This document shows positions 1 to 6,155 of a stretch of 12,893 nucleotides of DNA, piece by piece. This DNA comes from DASYRX01 sp035253645 (GTDB lineage: Bacteria; Gemmatimonadota; Gemmatimonadetes; Gemmatimonadales; Gemmatimonadaceae): the NCBI GenBank assembly GCA_035253645.1, contig DATFBW010000248.1, positions 1-12,893 on the forward strand, read 5' to 3'. Within the stretch, counting starts at the first letter, position 1; each line of letters opens with the position of its first letter. The notes beneath the pieces were generated by a model that searched no databases, had not been told where the DNA came from, and saw only the letters and a list, made by a program, of their open reading frames with translations. The position numbers and the translations under genes are program-made.

Positions 1-2
1 TG

Positions 3-1436
3 GGCATCGCCGGCACGCTGGCGGGACTGCTGGTTGCGCATGTGAGCCTCGGCGCCCTCCTCGCTATCGCGCCTGCCGATCTGCCGCGCCTGGACGCTGT
101 GCGAATCGACGCCCGCATTTACGTCTTCGCTATTCTCCTCGCGGCTGGGGGCGGCCTCGCCATCGGCCTCGTGCCGGCCCTGCACGTTGGCGCAGTCAAC
201 GTCGCACAGCGATTGCGCGACGGCGCGCGCGGTGTGGTACGTGGTGGCGTGCAGCGACGCCGCCAGGCGCTCGTCATCGGCGAAGTCGCCCTGGCAGTCA
301 TGTTGCTCACCGGTGCGGGACTCATGGTACGCACGTTAGGCGCGTTACGGCGTGTCGATCCGGGGTTCGATCCGACCAACGTTCAGATCTTCACCGCGAC
401 GTTGCCGGCGACCTCCTATGCCACGCTCGCGGCGCAGCATCAGTTCGCCGTAAACGCAGAAGAGCGCTTGCGCGCGATTCCTGGCGTGATTGATGTCGGC
501 CTGTCGTTTGGACTGCCGCTCACGGACCAGCGCTTCTCCCTGAGCTTCACTGTGCGCGGCCGTCCAGAGCCACCGCCGGAAGCGGAGCCGACCGCGCAGA
601 TGCGTGTGGCCAGTCCGTCATACTTCAGCGTGCTCAAAATGCCCGTTAGGCGCGGCCGGCATCTGAACGCCACCGATCAGCTGAACACGCCTCAGGTGGC
701 TGTGATCAGCGAAGAGTTCGCGCGGCGATACTTCCCCAACGAAGATCCGCTCGGCAAGTACGTCGAGACGGGATGGGGCCGGGATAGTCTGCGCTTTGGC
801 GGTACGATTGTGGGCGTCGTTGGCGATGTGAAATACGAGGGGCTCGACCAGCCGGTGGAACCCGTGCTTTATGTGCCTGAAGCGCAATGGCCGTTCGACG
901 AGCCGACGTTTGTGCTGCGAACTGCATCGTCGGCGACCGACGTCGCAACAGCGGTGCGCGATGCGATGCGGTCCATCGATGCGTCGCTGCCCATTTTCGA
1001 CGCGCGGCCGCTGACGCAGGTCGTGTCCGCGTCGATCGGCGAGGAGCGATTCCTCGTGCGCATTCTATCCCTCTTCTCGGTGCTTGCTGTCGTCCTCTCC
1101 GCGATCGGGATTTACGGCGTCGTTGCCTACGGCGTAGAACAGCGTCGCCGCGAGCTCGGTGTGCGCCTCGCGCTGGGGGCATCGCGCGATCGCGTGCTGG
1201 GGCTGGTGCTCCGTGATGGAGTACGCTTGGCGCTCCTCGGTGGCGCGTTAGGCATCGCGGGCGCGATGGGCCTAACGAACCTGCTCGAGAGCGTGCTCTA
1301 TGGCGTGCGGCCCATAGATCCGTTAACCCTGACCGTCGTCACGCTGGCGTTGATGGCGATTGCGGTCATCGCCAGTCTGGCACCAGCGGTCCGCGCAGCG
1401 CGCTTGCACCCAAGCTCGGCGCTCCGCGAGAGTTAG
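3..1436 (+). CDS. ABC transporter permease, FtsX/MacB type (5'-truncated by window edge)
   Basis: This is the C-terminal portion of an inner-membrane permease of the MacB/FtsX superfamily, most like the acidobacterial-type (ADOP) permeases that pair with a separate ATPase. The reading frame is open from base 3; the GTG at 42 is an internal valine, because the family pattern continues upstream of it. Visible in order: a hydrophobic helix around nt 120-185, another around nt 265-330 (ALVIGEVALAVMLLTGAGLM), a long extracytoplasmic MacB-PCD-like region to about nt 1040, then the C-terminal FtsX domain. That domain has three helices and the hallmark cytoplasmic loop EQRRRELGVRLALGAS, and the protein ends in PAVRAARLHPSSALRES. 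Family members act in efflux, lipoprotein handling or envelope stress; the substrate cannot be told. The stop TAG lies inside a GTTAGG copy of the dispersed motif. No ATPase gene is visible downstream. Confidence 0.9.
   Translation, partial: GIAGTLAGLLVAHVSLGALLAIAPADLPRLDAVRIDARIYVFAILLAAGGGLAIGLVPALHVGAVNVAQRLRDGARGVVRGGVQRRRQALVIGEVALAVMLLTGAGLMVRTLGALRRVDPGFDPTNVQIFTATLPATSYATLAAQHQFAVNAEERLRAIPGVIDVGLSFGLPLTDQRFSLSFTVRGRPEPPPEAEPTAQMRVASPSYFSVLKMPVRRGRHLNATDQLNTPQVAVISEEFARRYFPNEDPLGKYVETGWGRDSLRFGGTIVGVVGDVKYEGLDQPVEPVLYVPEAQWPFDEPTFVLRTASSATDVATAVRDAMRSIDASLPIFDARPLTQVVSASIGEERFLVRILSLFSVLAVVLSAIGIYGVVAYGVEQRRRELGVRLALGASRDRVLGLVLRDGVRLALLGGALGIAGAMGLTNLLESVLYGVRPIDPLTLTVVTLALMAIAVIASLAPAVRAARLHPSSALRES
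1246..1277. repeat. Intragenic imperfect inverted repeat built from two GCCTAACG motifs
   Basis: CGTTAGGC ATCGCG at 1246-1259 faces CGCGAT GG GCCTAACG at 1262-1277. All 14 positions of the left arm pair, with a two-base GG bulge on the right arm and a very short centre. It lies inside the permease's penultimate transmembrane helix, in the stretch encoding ALGIAGAMGLTN. Both ends are exact copies of the dispersed octamer. Whether it forms a structure in DNA or RNA is not known. Confidence 0.5.
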
Positions 1437-1440
1437 GTCC

Positions 1441-1447
1441 AAGGAGG
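1441..1447 (+). promoter_or_regulatory. Strong Shine-Dalgarno for the 34-codon ORF
   Basis: AAGGAGG begins 4 bases after the permease stop and sits 6 bases before the ATG at 1454. It is the best match to the anti-Shine-Dalgarno core among the starts examined in this window, and it decides the call of the following small ORF. Confidence 0.7.
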
Positions 1448-1453
1448 GACCAT

Positions 1454-1558
1454 ATGTTGGCGGCGCTCCACCCGCTCAACGCGCTCGTCATCTTCACGTT
1501 TGCCGTGTTCGTTGCGCGGAGCACGCGGCTGCCCGTCCACTCTCGGGAGCGGTCCTAG
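1454..1558 (+). CDS. Small hydrophobic membrane protein (34 aa), possibly a DUF6220-like C-terminal remnant
   Basis: ATG at 1454 follows a perfect AAGGAGG and reads 34 codons to TAG at 1556-1558. The product starts MLAALHPLNALVIFTFAVFV, one predicted transmembrane helix, and ends in a basic tail (RSTR...HSRERS), which suggests a cytoplasmic C-terminus. The order 'LHPLNALVIF...VAR' recalls the last helix of small four-helix membrane proteins of the DUF6220 type. It could therefore be a leftover 3' end of such a gene, or a genuine microprotein made with the permease. It begins 18 bases after the permease stop on the same strand, so co-transcription is likely. The ribosome binding site supports translation; the function is unknown and the DUF6220 resemblance is only by eye. 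Confidence 0.55.
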   Translation: MLAALHPLNALVIFTFAVFVARSTRLPVHSRERS

Positions 1559-2196
1559 GGCGTCGTCTCGCCGCCCTGCGCCCTGAACACGAGAGCCGCG
1601 AGAGCGGCGCCTAACGTGGGCCCCACGACGTAAATCCACGTATGGCCTAACGCGCCGGCGCCCAGGAACGCCTGCGAAATGTTCGGTCCCAGTCCCACGG
1701 CAGGGTTGAAGGCGCCGCCCGAAATACCACCGCCGGCAAACGCGCCGACCATGACCGTGAATCCTATGGCCAAGCCGTAGAACGAGTTGCCGGCCGTTTT
1801 GCTTGCCGTGGCGACATTGAGAACCACAAGCGCGAGAGCAAAAGTGAAGAGGATCTCAACGAGCAAAGTTGCTGTCGTCGACGCATCGATGGCCGGCGCT
1901 GGTCCGAAAGGCATCCCCGTAATCATGTAGACAGCGAAGCCTGCCACGATCGCGCCGAGGATCTGGCTCAATACGTACGGCGCGAATTGCGACCACGGTA
2001 ACGCACCACGGATGCAGCACGCCAAGGAAACAGCCGGGTTGTAATGCGCGCCGGAAATGTGCCCGCCCATGTACACCATGACCATGAGCGCCGAACCTAT
2101 GGCGAGTGGCGCGATATCCAGCCCGCTGACCGACGTTAGGCCGATCGTCAGCACGAGAAAGAACGCCCCGATGAATTCAGTCAAATAGGCGCGCAT
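1555..2196 (-). CDS. Aquaporin / MIP-family channel
   Basis: This is an inner-membrane channel of the major intrinsic protein family, which passes water or small neutral solutes. It has 213 residues from ATG at 2196 (MRAYLTEFIGAFFLV, the usual family N-terminus). Translation could begin nine codons earlier at TTG 2223, but that start lies inside a tandem repeat and adds residues outside the family core. Six hydrophobic helices and both half-helix signatures are visible: GAHYNPAVSLA near residue 60 and GGAFNPAVGLG near residue 165. In standard aquaporins the second NPA is followed by arginine of the ar/R selectivity filter; here it is valine, so water/glycerol selectivity cannot be assumed. 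No clear Shine-Dalgarno precedes the ATG. The stop codon overlaps the stop of the convergent small ORF. Confidence 0.9.
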   Translation of the reverse strand: MRAYLTEFIGAFFLVLTIGLTSVSGLDIAPLAIGSALMVMVYMGGHISGAHYNPAVSLACCIRGALPWSQFAPYVLSQILGAIVAGFAVYMITGMPFGPAPAIDASTTATLLVEILFTFALALVVLNVATASKTAGNSFYGLAIGFTVMVGAFAGGGISGGAFNPAVGLGPNISQAFLGAGALGHTWIYVVGPTLGAALAALVFRAQGGETTP

Positions 2197-2210
2197 AAGC
2201 CAGGGGAAAT

Positions 2211-2231
2211 GGTCGAAGGTCAAAGGTCAAA
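2211..2231. repeat. Three tandem heptamers GGTCAAA (TTTGACC on the minus strand)
   Basis: One GGTCGAA unit (2211-2217) is followed by two exact GGTCAAA units (2218-2224 and 2225-2231). The array lies immediately upstream of the aquaporin ATG. Read on the minus strand it gives repeated TTTGACC, which resembles a -35 hexamer (TTGACC). It could be a promoter or operator element, or simply an intergenic heptamer repeat of the same 7-bp period as the arrays near 11.7 and 12.4 kb. Confidence 0.6.
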
Positions 2232-2273
2232 CGCGGCAACAACGTACGGCAAACTGGCGCGTCTGGAAATACA

Positions 2274-2299
2274 AATCCCCCGGCCGGAGCCGGGGGATT
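2274..2299 (-). terminator. Intrinsic terminator of the OmpA-like gene
   Basis: AATCCCCCGGC and GCCGGGGGATT form a perfect 11-bp stem around a 4-base loop (TCCG on the transcript strand). On the minus strand it begins 12 bases after the TAA of the OmpA-like gene and is followed by the T-rich run TGTATTT. Stem, short loop, placement and tail all fit a Rho-independent terminator. Confidence 0.85.
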
Positions 2300-2311
2300 C
2301 GTGCGCTGCTG

Positions 2312-3811
2312 TTACGGTCGTGGGCGTTGTGGCCTACACTGCTCCGGCGGAGCTGTTGTCACCACCAACTGCCAGATCTCCACGCGACGGTTGATCGCCT
2401 GCTGCTGCTTATCACCTTCCGGAACAATCAAGCAGCGTTCTCCATAGCCTCTCCACTGAACGCGGCTCGGGTCAATCCGTCCAGGGCGTCGCGTGAGGTA
2501 GTTCAACACGGTATTCGCGCGACGATCGGACAGACGCTGATTGTATTCGTCGCTTCCGTAATTGTCGGTGTGTCCTTCGATCGAGATCCGCCAGCTTGCG
2601 CTGTCGGTCAGGAGCTGGATGACCCGGTTGAGCACTTCGCGCCCTTCCGGGCGAATGTCATAACGGTCGAACTCGAAGAAGATCGTATCGAGCGAGATGA
2701 TCATCCGATCCTGTGGCTCGGGCTGCGGCGCATTACACGTCACCGTCGCCGTCGCGCTCTTCGTCTCATTGTACTGCGTCTTTGTCACCGTGATCGTCGC
2801 GGTGCCGGCTCCCACACACCTAACGAGGCCAGCGTTGCTCACCGTCGCGACTGACGGGTTGGAAGAGCTCCACGTCGCGCCGGCCGACACGTCGACCTGA
2901 TCTTCATCGCGCGCCGTGACGGTGAGTTGCACCGTCTGACCCGTATCGCGTGTCGCAGTCGCCGGATTGACCGAGATGGTCCACGATGGGAAGGGGACTG
3001 TAACCGTGGACGTCGCCGTGCGTGTAAGGCCACTGACCGTCACGGTGCACGTGACCGTCGCCGTACCGGCGCGCACGGCCGTGACGCGGCCGGCGTTATC
3101 CACTGTCGCTACCGCTGGGTCACTCGAGGTGCATGTCTGATTGCGGAACCGCGTCGCTGTGACGGGACGCCCCTTCATGTCCGTTCCCGTGAGGGCGAGG
3201 TTCTGCGATGCCCCGCGCCGCAGCGTCACCGACGACGGCGCGAGCGTCAGCGACCAGTCGAACCTTTCGCCCAGGCAGCCGCCGCGCGTATAGAACGACA
3301 CGCCGGCGCGAACACTCCAGTGCAACGAAGTACCGGTGAGTGGCTGCTGATTGGGCGACGGGTGATATGTCGGAACCGCGTCGAAGCGCAGCCCCCAGCG
3401 CTGCCCGGTACAGATGCGCAGGCCGGCTATGGCGGTAATGCCATCTTCGTACACGTTAGGCGATTCGCGGCCATCATAGATGGACTGCACATAGCCGCCC
3501 CCAAGATGAAGACGCGCCTTTTCGCCAATGGGAATGTGCGTCAACACCATGAACCGCCACGGCCGGTACGTGATGTCTTCCGGTACGTCCGACTCCGTTT
3601 TTTGAATTGAAATATCGGCTTCGACCGACAGATATCTGATGATGAAGAAGCCGAGACGCCCGCCGACACCGAAGGCGTTGTCGAAATTGAGCTCGTCGTC
3701 GAACATCGTGTACTGCGCAAAGCCGCCTAACTCGAACGTGCCTGGATTCTGTGCGCTCGCGGTTGGCGCCAACACCGCCAGTGCAAGGAGACCGAGCAAT
3801 CGGTGTCTCAT
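2312..3811 (-). CDS. OmpA-family outer-membrane protein: beta-barrel, two BIG2/Ig-like domains, OmpA C-terminal domain
   Basis: This is probably an outer-membrane anchor that ties the envelope to peptidoglycan. The ATG at 3811 gives 499 residues and is chosen because it begins a signal peptide (MRHRLLGLLALAVLAPTASA, cleavage near residue 20); the frame is open for 33 more codons upstream, which have no secretory character. Order: N-terminal barrel-like region (about 22-180), first Ig-like domain (about 186-273), second (about 276-360) with the BIG2 pattern 'S.NPSVATVSNAGLVR..GAGTATIT', then the OmpA/MotB domain (about 370-485). The last holds FFEFDRYDIRPEG, EGHTDNYGSDEYNQRLSDRRA and NRRVEI, carrying the Asp and Arg that bind diaminopimelate in this family. 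There are eight cysteines, two per module. The gene is probably monocistronic, with its own terminator downstream and a putative promoter upstream. Confidence 0.9.
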   Translation of the reverse strand: MRHRLLGLLALAVLAPTASAQNPGTFELGGFAQYTMFDDELNFDNAFGVGGRLGFFIIRYLSVEADISIQKTESDVPEDITYRPWRFMVLTHIPIGEKARLHLGGGYVQSIYDGRESPNVYEDGITAIAGLRICTGQRWGLRFDAVPTYHPSPNQQPLTGTSLHWSVRAGVSFYTRGGCLGERFDWSLTLAPSSVTLRRGASQNLALTGTDMKGRPVTATRFRNQTCTSSDPAVATVDNAGRVTAVRAGTATVTCTVTVSGLTRTATSTVTVPFPSWTISVNPATATRDTGQTVQLTVTARDEDQVDVSAGATWSSSNPSVATVSNAGLVRCVGAGTATITVTKTQYNETKSATATVTCNAPQPEPQDRMIISLDTIFFEFDRYDIRPEGREVLNRVIQLLTDSASWRISIEGHTDNYGSDEYNQRLSDRRANTVLNYLTRRPGRIDPSRVQWRGYGERCLIVPEGDKQQQAINRRVEIWQLVVTTAPPEQCRPQRPRP

Positions 3812-3884
3812 TGAGCCCCCGTTAGGAATGCGAGAGACAGTCCCGCAGCCCAGGTTCATAACGACAGGGCTACAGTTGTGGGCT

Positions 3885-3912
3885 AAACTAGCATGACCGG
3901 TCTCAACCACAA
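3885..3912 (-). promoter_or_regulatory. Putative promoter of the OmpA-like gene
   Basis: On the minus strand TTGTGG (3912-3907) and TAGTTT (3890-3885) are separated by 16 bases and lie about 75-100 bases upstream of the ATG at 3811. The matches are loose, and sigma factor specificity in this lineage is uncertain. The 122-base gap between this gene and the stop of thrC must carry the promoter unless there is read-through. A GTTAGG copy (3821-3826) sits just upstream of the start. Confidence 0.3.
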
Positions 3913-3933
3913 ACCCCCACGACGATTCGTCCT

Positions 3934-5217
3934 CTAGCGTTTGCGCGCAAACGCGGCTGCCTCCAGCGCGCCGACTGTCGGATCAATTGTGACTGGGGGA
4001 TTGGCATGCGCGCGCTGCGAGCGATGGTACTCGAGAACCGCCTCGGGGTCCTTGAGCACATGGCCGGTCAGAACTGCAACCACGCGCGCATCGGCGCTCA
4101 TGACACCCTGCCTGACAAGTTGCCGTACGCCCGCGACGCTCGCGGCGCTCGCAGGTTCGCAGCCGATACCTGACGCATCAACGATTGCCTTGGCTTCAAG
4201 CAGCTCCTCGTCAGGCAGGGCGAGCACAACACCATTCGTCGTGCGGATGGCTTTGACGGCGCGATCGAAAGAGGCCGGATCGCCGATGCGGATCGCGGAC
4301 GCGACAGTACGTGGCTCAACCTTCACGCGCTCGGCGAAGCCACGCGCAAAACTCAGTGCGAAAGGCGCAGCACCAGCCGCTTGTATCGCTGCGAGCCGCG
4401 GAACGCGGTCGATGAGCTCGAGGGCGTGCAGCTCAGCCAACGCCTTTCCGAACGCCGCGGTGTTGCCGAGGTTGCCGGCAGGCAGCACGATCCAGTCAGG
4501 CGCATCCCAGTTGAGCTGCTCGAGCAACTCGATGACGATCGTTTTCTGCCCCTCGATACGCCACGGATTGACCGAGTTTACGAGGTAGACCCCCAGCGTT
4601 TTCTGAGCCTCGCGGATCAGTTGCAGACACGCATCGAAGTCGCCGCGCACGGCAAGCGTCCGCGCGCCGTATGCGATCGTCTGGGCGAGCTTGCCTAACG
4701 CCACGTGTCCCTCGGGGACGAGCACGATCGCGGTCAAGCCACCCAGGGCCGCGTACGCGGCAAGCGATGCCGACGTGTTGCCGGTCGACGCACAACCAAC
4801 GGCACGCGCCCCGACACGCGTCGCCTGCGTTATCGCAACGGTCATTCCGCGGTCCTTGAACGAGCCGCTGGGGTTGTGACCTTCGTGTTTGAGGTACAGC
4901 TGCCTAACGCCGGTCCAGGTACTGACGCGCGGTGCCCGAACGAGCGGTGTATTCCCCTCGGGATGAGAGACCACTCGGTCGGCGCCCGGCATAACGAGCT
5001 CCTTGTAGCGCCACACCCCCGAAGCCTCGGCGGGTTCGGCATTCCACACTTCGCGCCGCTGCGCAAACCGTCCGCGCAGCGCGGGGCCGAGGGCGTCCGG
5101 TTGACGATGCTCCAGAGCGAGAAGCCCGCCGCAGTCGCATTCCGTTCGCGCATCCAGCTCCGGATACTTTGTACCACACCGCTCGCAGCGTAGCACGCTC
5201 GTGCCGGACGCGGTCAC
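3934..5217 (-). CDS. thrC: Threonine synthase
   Basis: This cytoplasmic PLP enzyme converts O-phosphohomoserine to threonine, the last step of the pathway. The GTG at 5217 gives 427 residues. This start is chosen because it overlaps the thrB stop as GTGA and has GGAG (5226-5223) 5 bases upstream; the frame extends further upstream, but only through antisense-like Arg-rich sequence. Visible: an N-terminal putative zinc-ribbon with Cys 11, 14, 27 and 29 (CERCG...CDCGG), the PLP lysine 121 in NPSGSFKDRGM, the phosphate/substrate loop STGNTSAS (144-151), and GNLGNTAAFGKA later. Length and the N-terminal cysteines match the shorter threonine synthases of many bacteria and archaea rather than the long E. 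coli form. It is the last gene of thrA-thrB-thrC and is probably translationally coupled to thrB. Confidence 0.95.
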   Translation of the reverse strand: MTASGTSVLRCERCGTKYPELDARTECDCGGLLALEHRQPDALGPALRGRFAQRREVWNAEPAEASGVWRYKELVMPGADRVVSHPEGNTPLVRAPRVSTWTGVRQLYLKHEGHNPSGSFKDRGMTVAITQATRVGARAVGCASTGNTSASLAAYAALGGLTAIVLVPEGHVALGKLAQTIAYGARTLAVRGDFDACLQLIREAQKTLGVYLVNSVNPWRIEGQKTIVIELLEQLNWDAPDWIVLPAGNLGNTAAFGKALAELHALELIDRVPRLAAIQAAGAAPFALSFARGFAERVKVEPRTVASAIRIGDPASFDRAVKAIRTTNGVVLALPDEELLEAKAIVDASGIGCEPASAASVAGVRQLVRQGVMSADARVVAVLTGHVLKDPEAVLEYHRSQRAHANPPVTIDPTVGALEAAAFARKR

Positions 5218-6155
5218 GCGTGCTCCGTTGGGAGGACGCGCGCTCCGTCGCGATCGACTTGCGCCACGCGCGCGGCGCTGGGCACGCCGCACGCATCGAA
5301 TGCCGCGTGCATGGCCAACGCGACGCGTCGCGCCGAAAGGTCATCGCGACAGAATGCGAAGGTCGTCGGGCCGGCTCCTGAAATAGAGGCACCCAACGCT
5401 CCGGCTTCGAGCGCTGCCCGCTTTGCCTCGGCAAACCCTGGAATCAGTGGCCCGCGCGCCGGCTCGGCGATGCGATCGTCCAGCGCGGCGCCTAACAGTG
5501 CCAGGTCATCGGTGTGCAAGGCGTGCACGATCGCTGCGACCTGCGCCAGCTGGTGCACCGTCGTTTCTCGCGCAATGGCCAGGGGGAGCGCTGCACGCGC
5601 ATCGGCTGTCGCGAGGCGCTGTTGCGGCAGGACGAGCACGATGCGCAAATCACGCGGGACGGGTAAAGCACGCACATCGATCGGCTGCAGCGAGCGGACG
5701 AGAACGATTCCGCCTAACAAGCTTGGCGCAATGTTGTCCAGATGTTTTCCGGCGACGATCTCCTCGGCTTCGAGGCAGCTCTGCAAGAGATCGGAGGTTT
5801 GCAGGGGGCGGCCGAGGAGCTCGTTGCACGCAACGGCTGCTGCGACGGCAGATGCCGCACTTCCGCCCTGCCCGCCAGCGAGTGGAAGTCCCTTGCGACA
5901 GGAAATCGTGAGCCCAATGCGAGCGGCCGCGCGTCGTAACACAGCAGCCGCTGCGAGCGCGGCGGCGTGGCGCGTAGGCTCAGTGGGGAGCTCGGGGCCG
6001 CCGGGCTCCGTAATCGTAATGCCGGCGCCGTCGCTCACGCTCACGGTAACAGTGTCGCCCGCACCGGTGACCGCGCAGCCAAGCACATCGAGACCAGGAC
6101 CAAGGTTTCCGATCGAGCCCGGCGCCTGTACGGTGACCGCGTTAGGCGGGTTCAC
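5214..6155 (-). CDS. thrB: Homoserine kinase (GHMP family)
   Basis: This enzyme phosphorylates homoserine to O-phosphohomoserine using ATP, supplying ThrC. The GTG start at 6155 overlaps the thrA stop as GTGA, giving 313 residues, a normal length. Visible GHMP motifs are APGSIGNLGPGLDVLG (11-26), the ATP phosphate-binding loop LPLAGGQGGSAAS (90-102), and the C-terminal ISGAGPT (258-264). The loop differs from the common GLGSSAAS, with Q and G in place of L and S. No convincing Shine-Dalgarno precedes the GTG, so coupling to thrA translation is likely. Codons 3-5 contain a copy of the dispersed CCTAAC motif. Context between thrA and thrC makes the kinase assignment secure against other GHMP enzymes. 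Confidence 0.95.
   Translation of the reverse strand: MNPPNAVTVQAPGSIGNLGPGLDVLGCAVTGAGDTVTVSVSDGAGITITEPGGPELPTEPTRHAAALAAAAVLRRAAARIGLTISCRKGLPLAGGQGGSAASAVAAAVACNELLGRPLQTSDLLQSCLEAEEIVAGKHLDNIAPSLLGGIVLVRSLQPIDVRALPVPRDLRIVLVLPQQRLATADARAALPLAIARETTVHQLAQVAAIVHALHTDDLALLGAALDDRIAEPARGPLIPGFAEAKRAALEAGALGASISGAGPTTFAFCRDDLSARRVALAMHAAFDACGVPSAARVAQVDRDGARVLPTEHA

Noticed and set aside
2927..3610. Plus-strand ORF of about 227 codons opposite the OmpA-like gene.
   Set aside because: Arg/His-rich translation without motifs, opposite a clear OmpA-family gene that has a signal peptide and terminator.
3921..3931. GACGATTCGTC palindrome after thrC as a terminator.
   Set aside because: The centre is one base, so it cannot form a normal RNA hairpin, and no T-tract follows.
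5165..5176. TACTTTGTACCA occurs both here and at 12305-12316.
   Set aside because: One shared 12-mer between two places in 12.9 kb is expected by chance, and this copy lies inside the conserved start of thrC.
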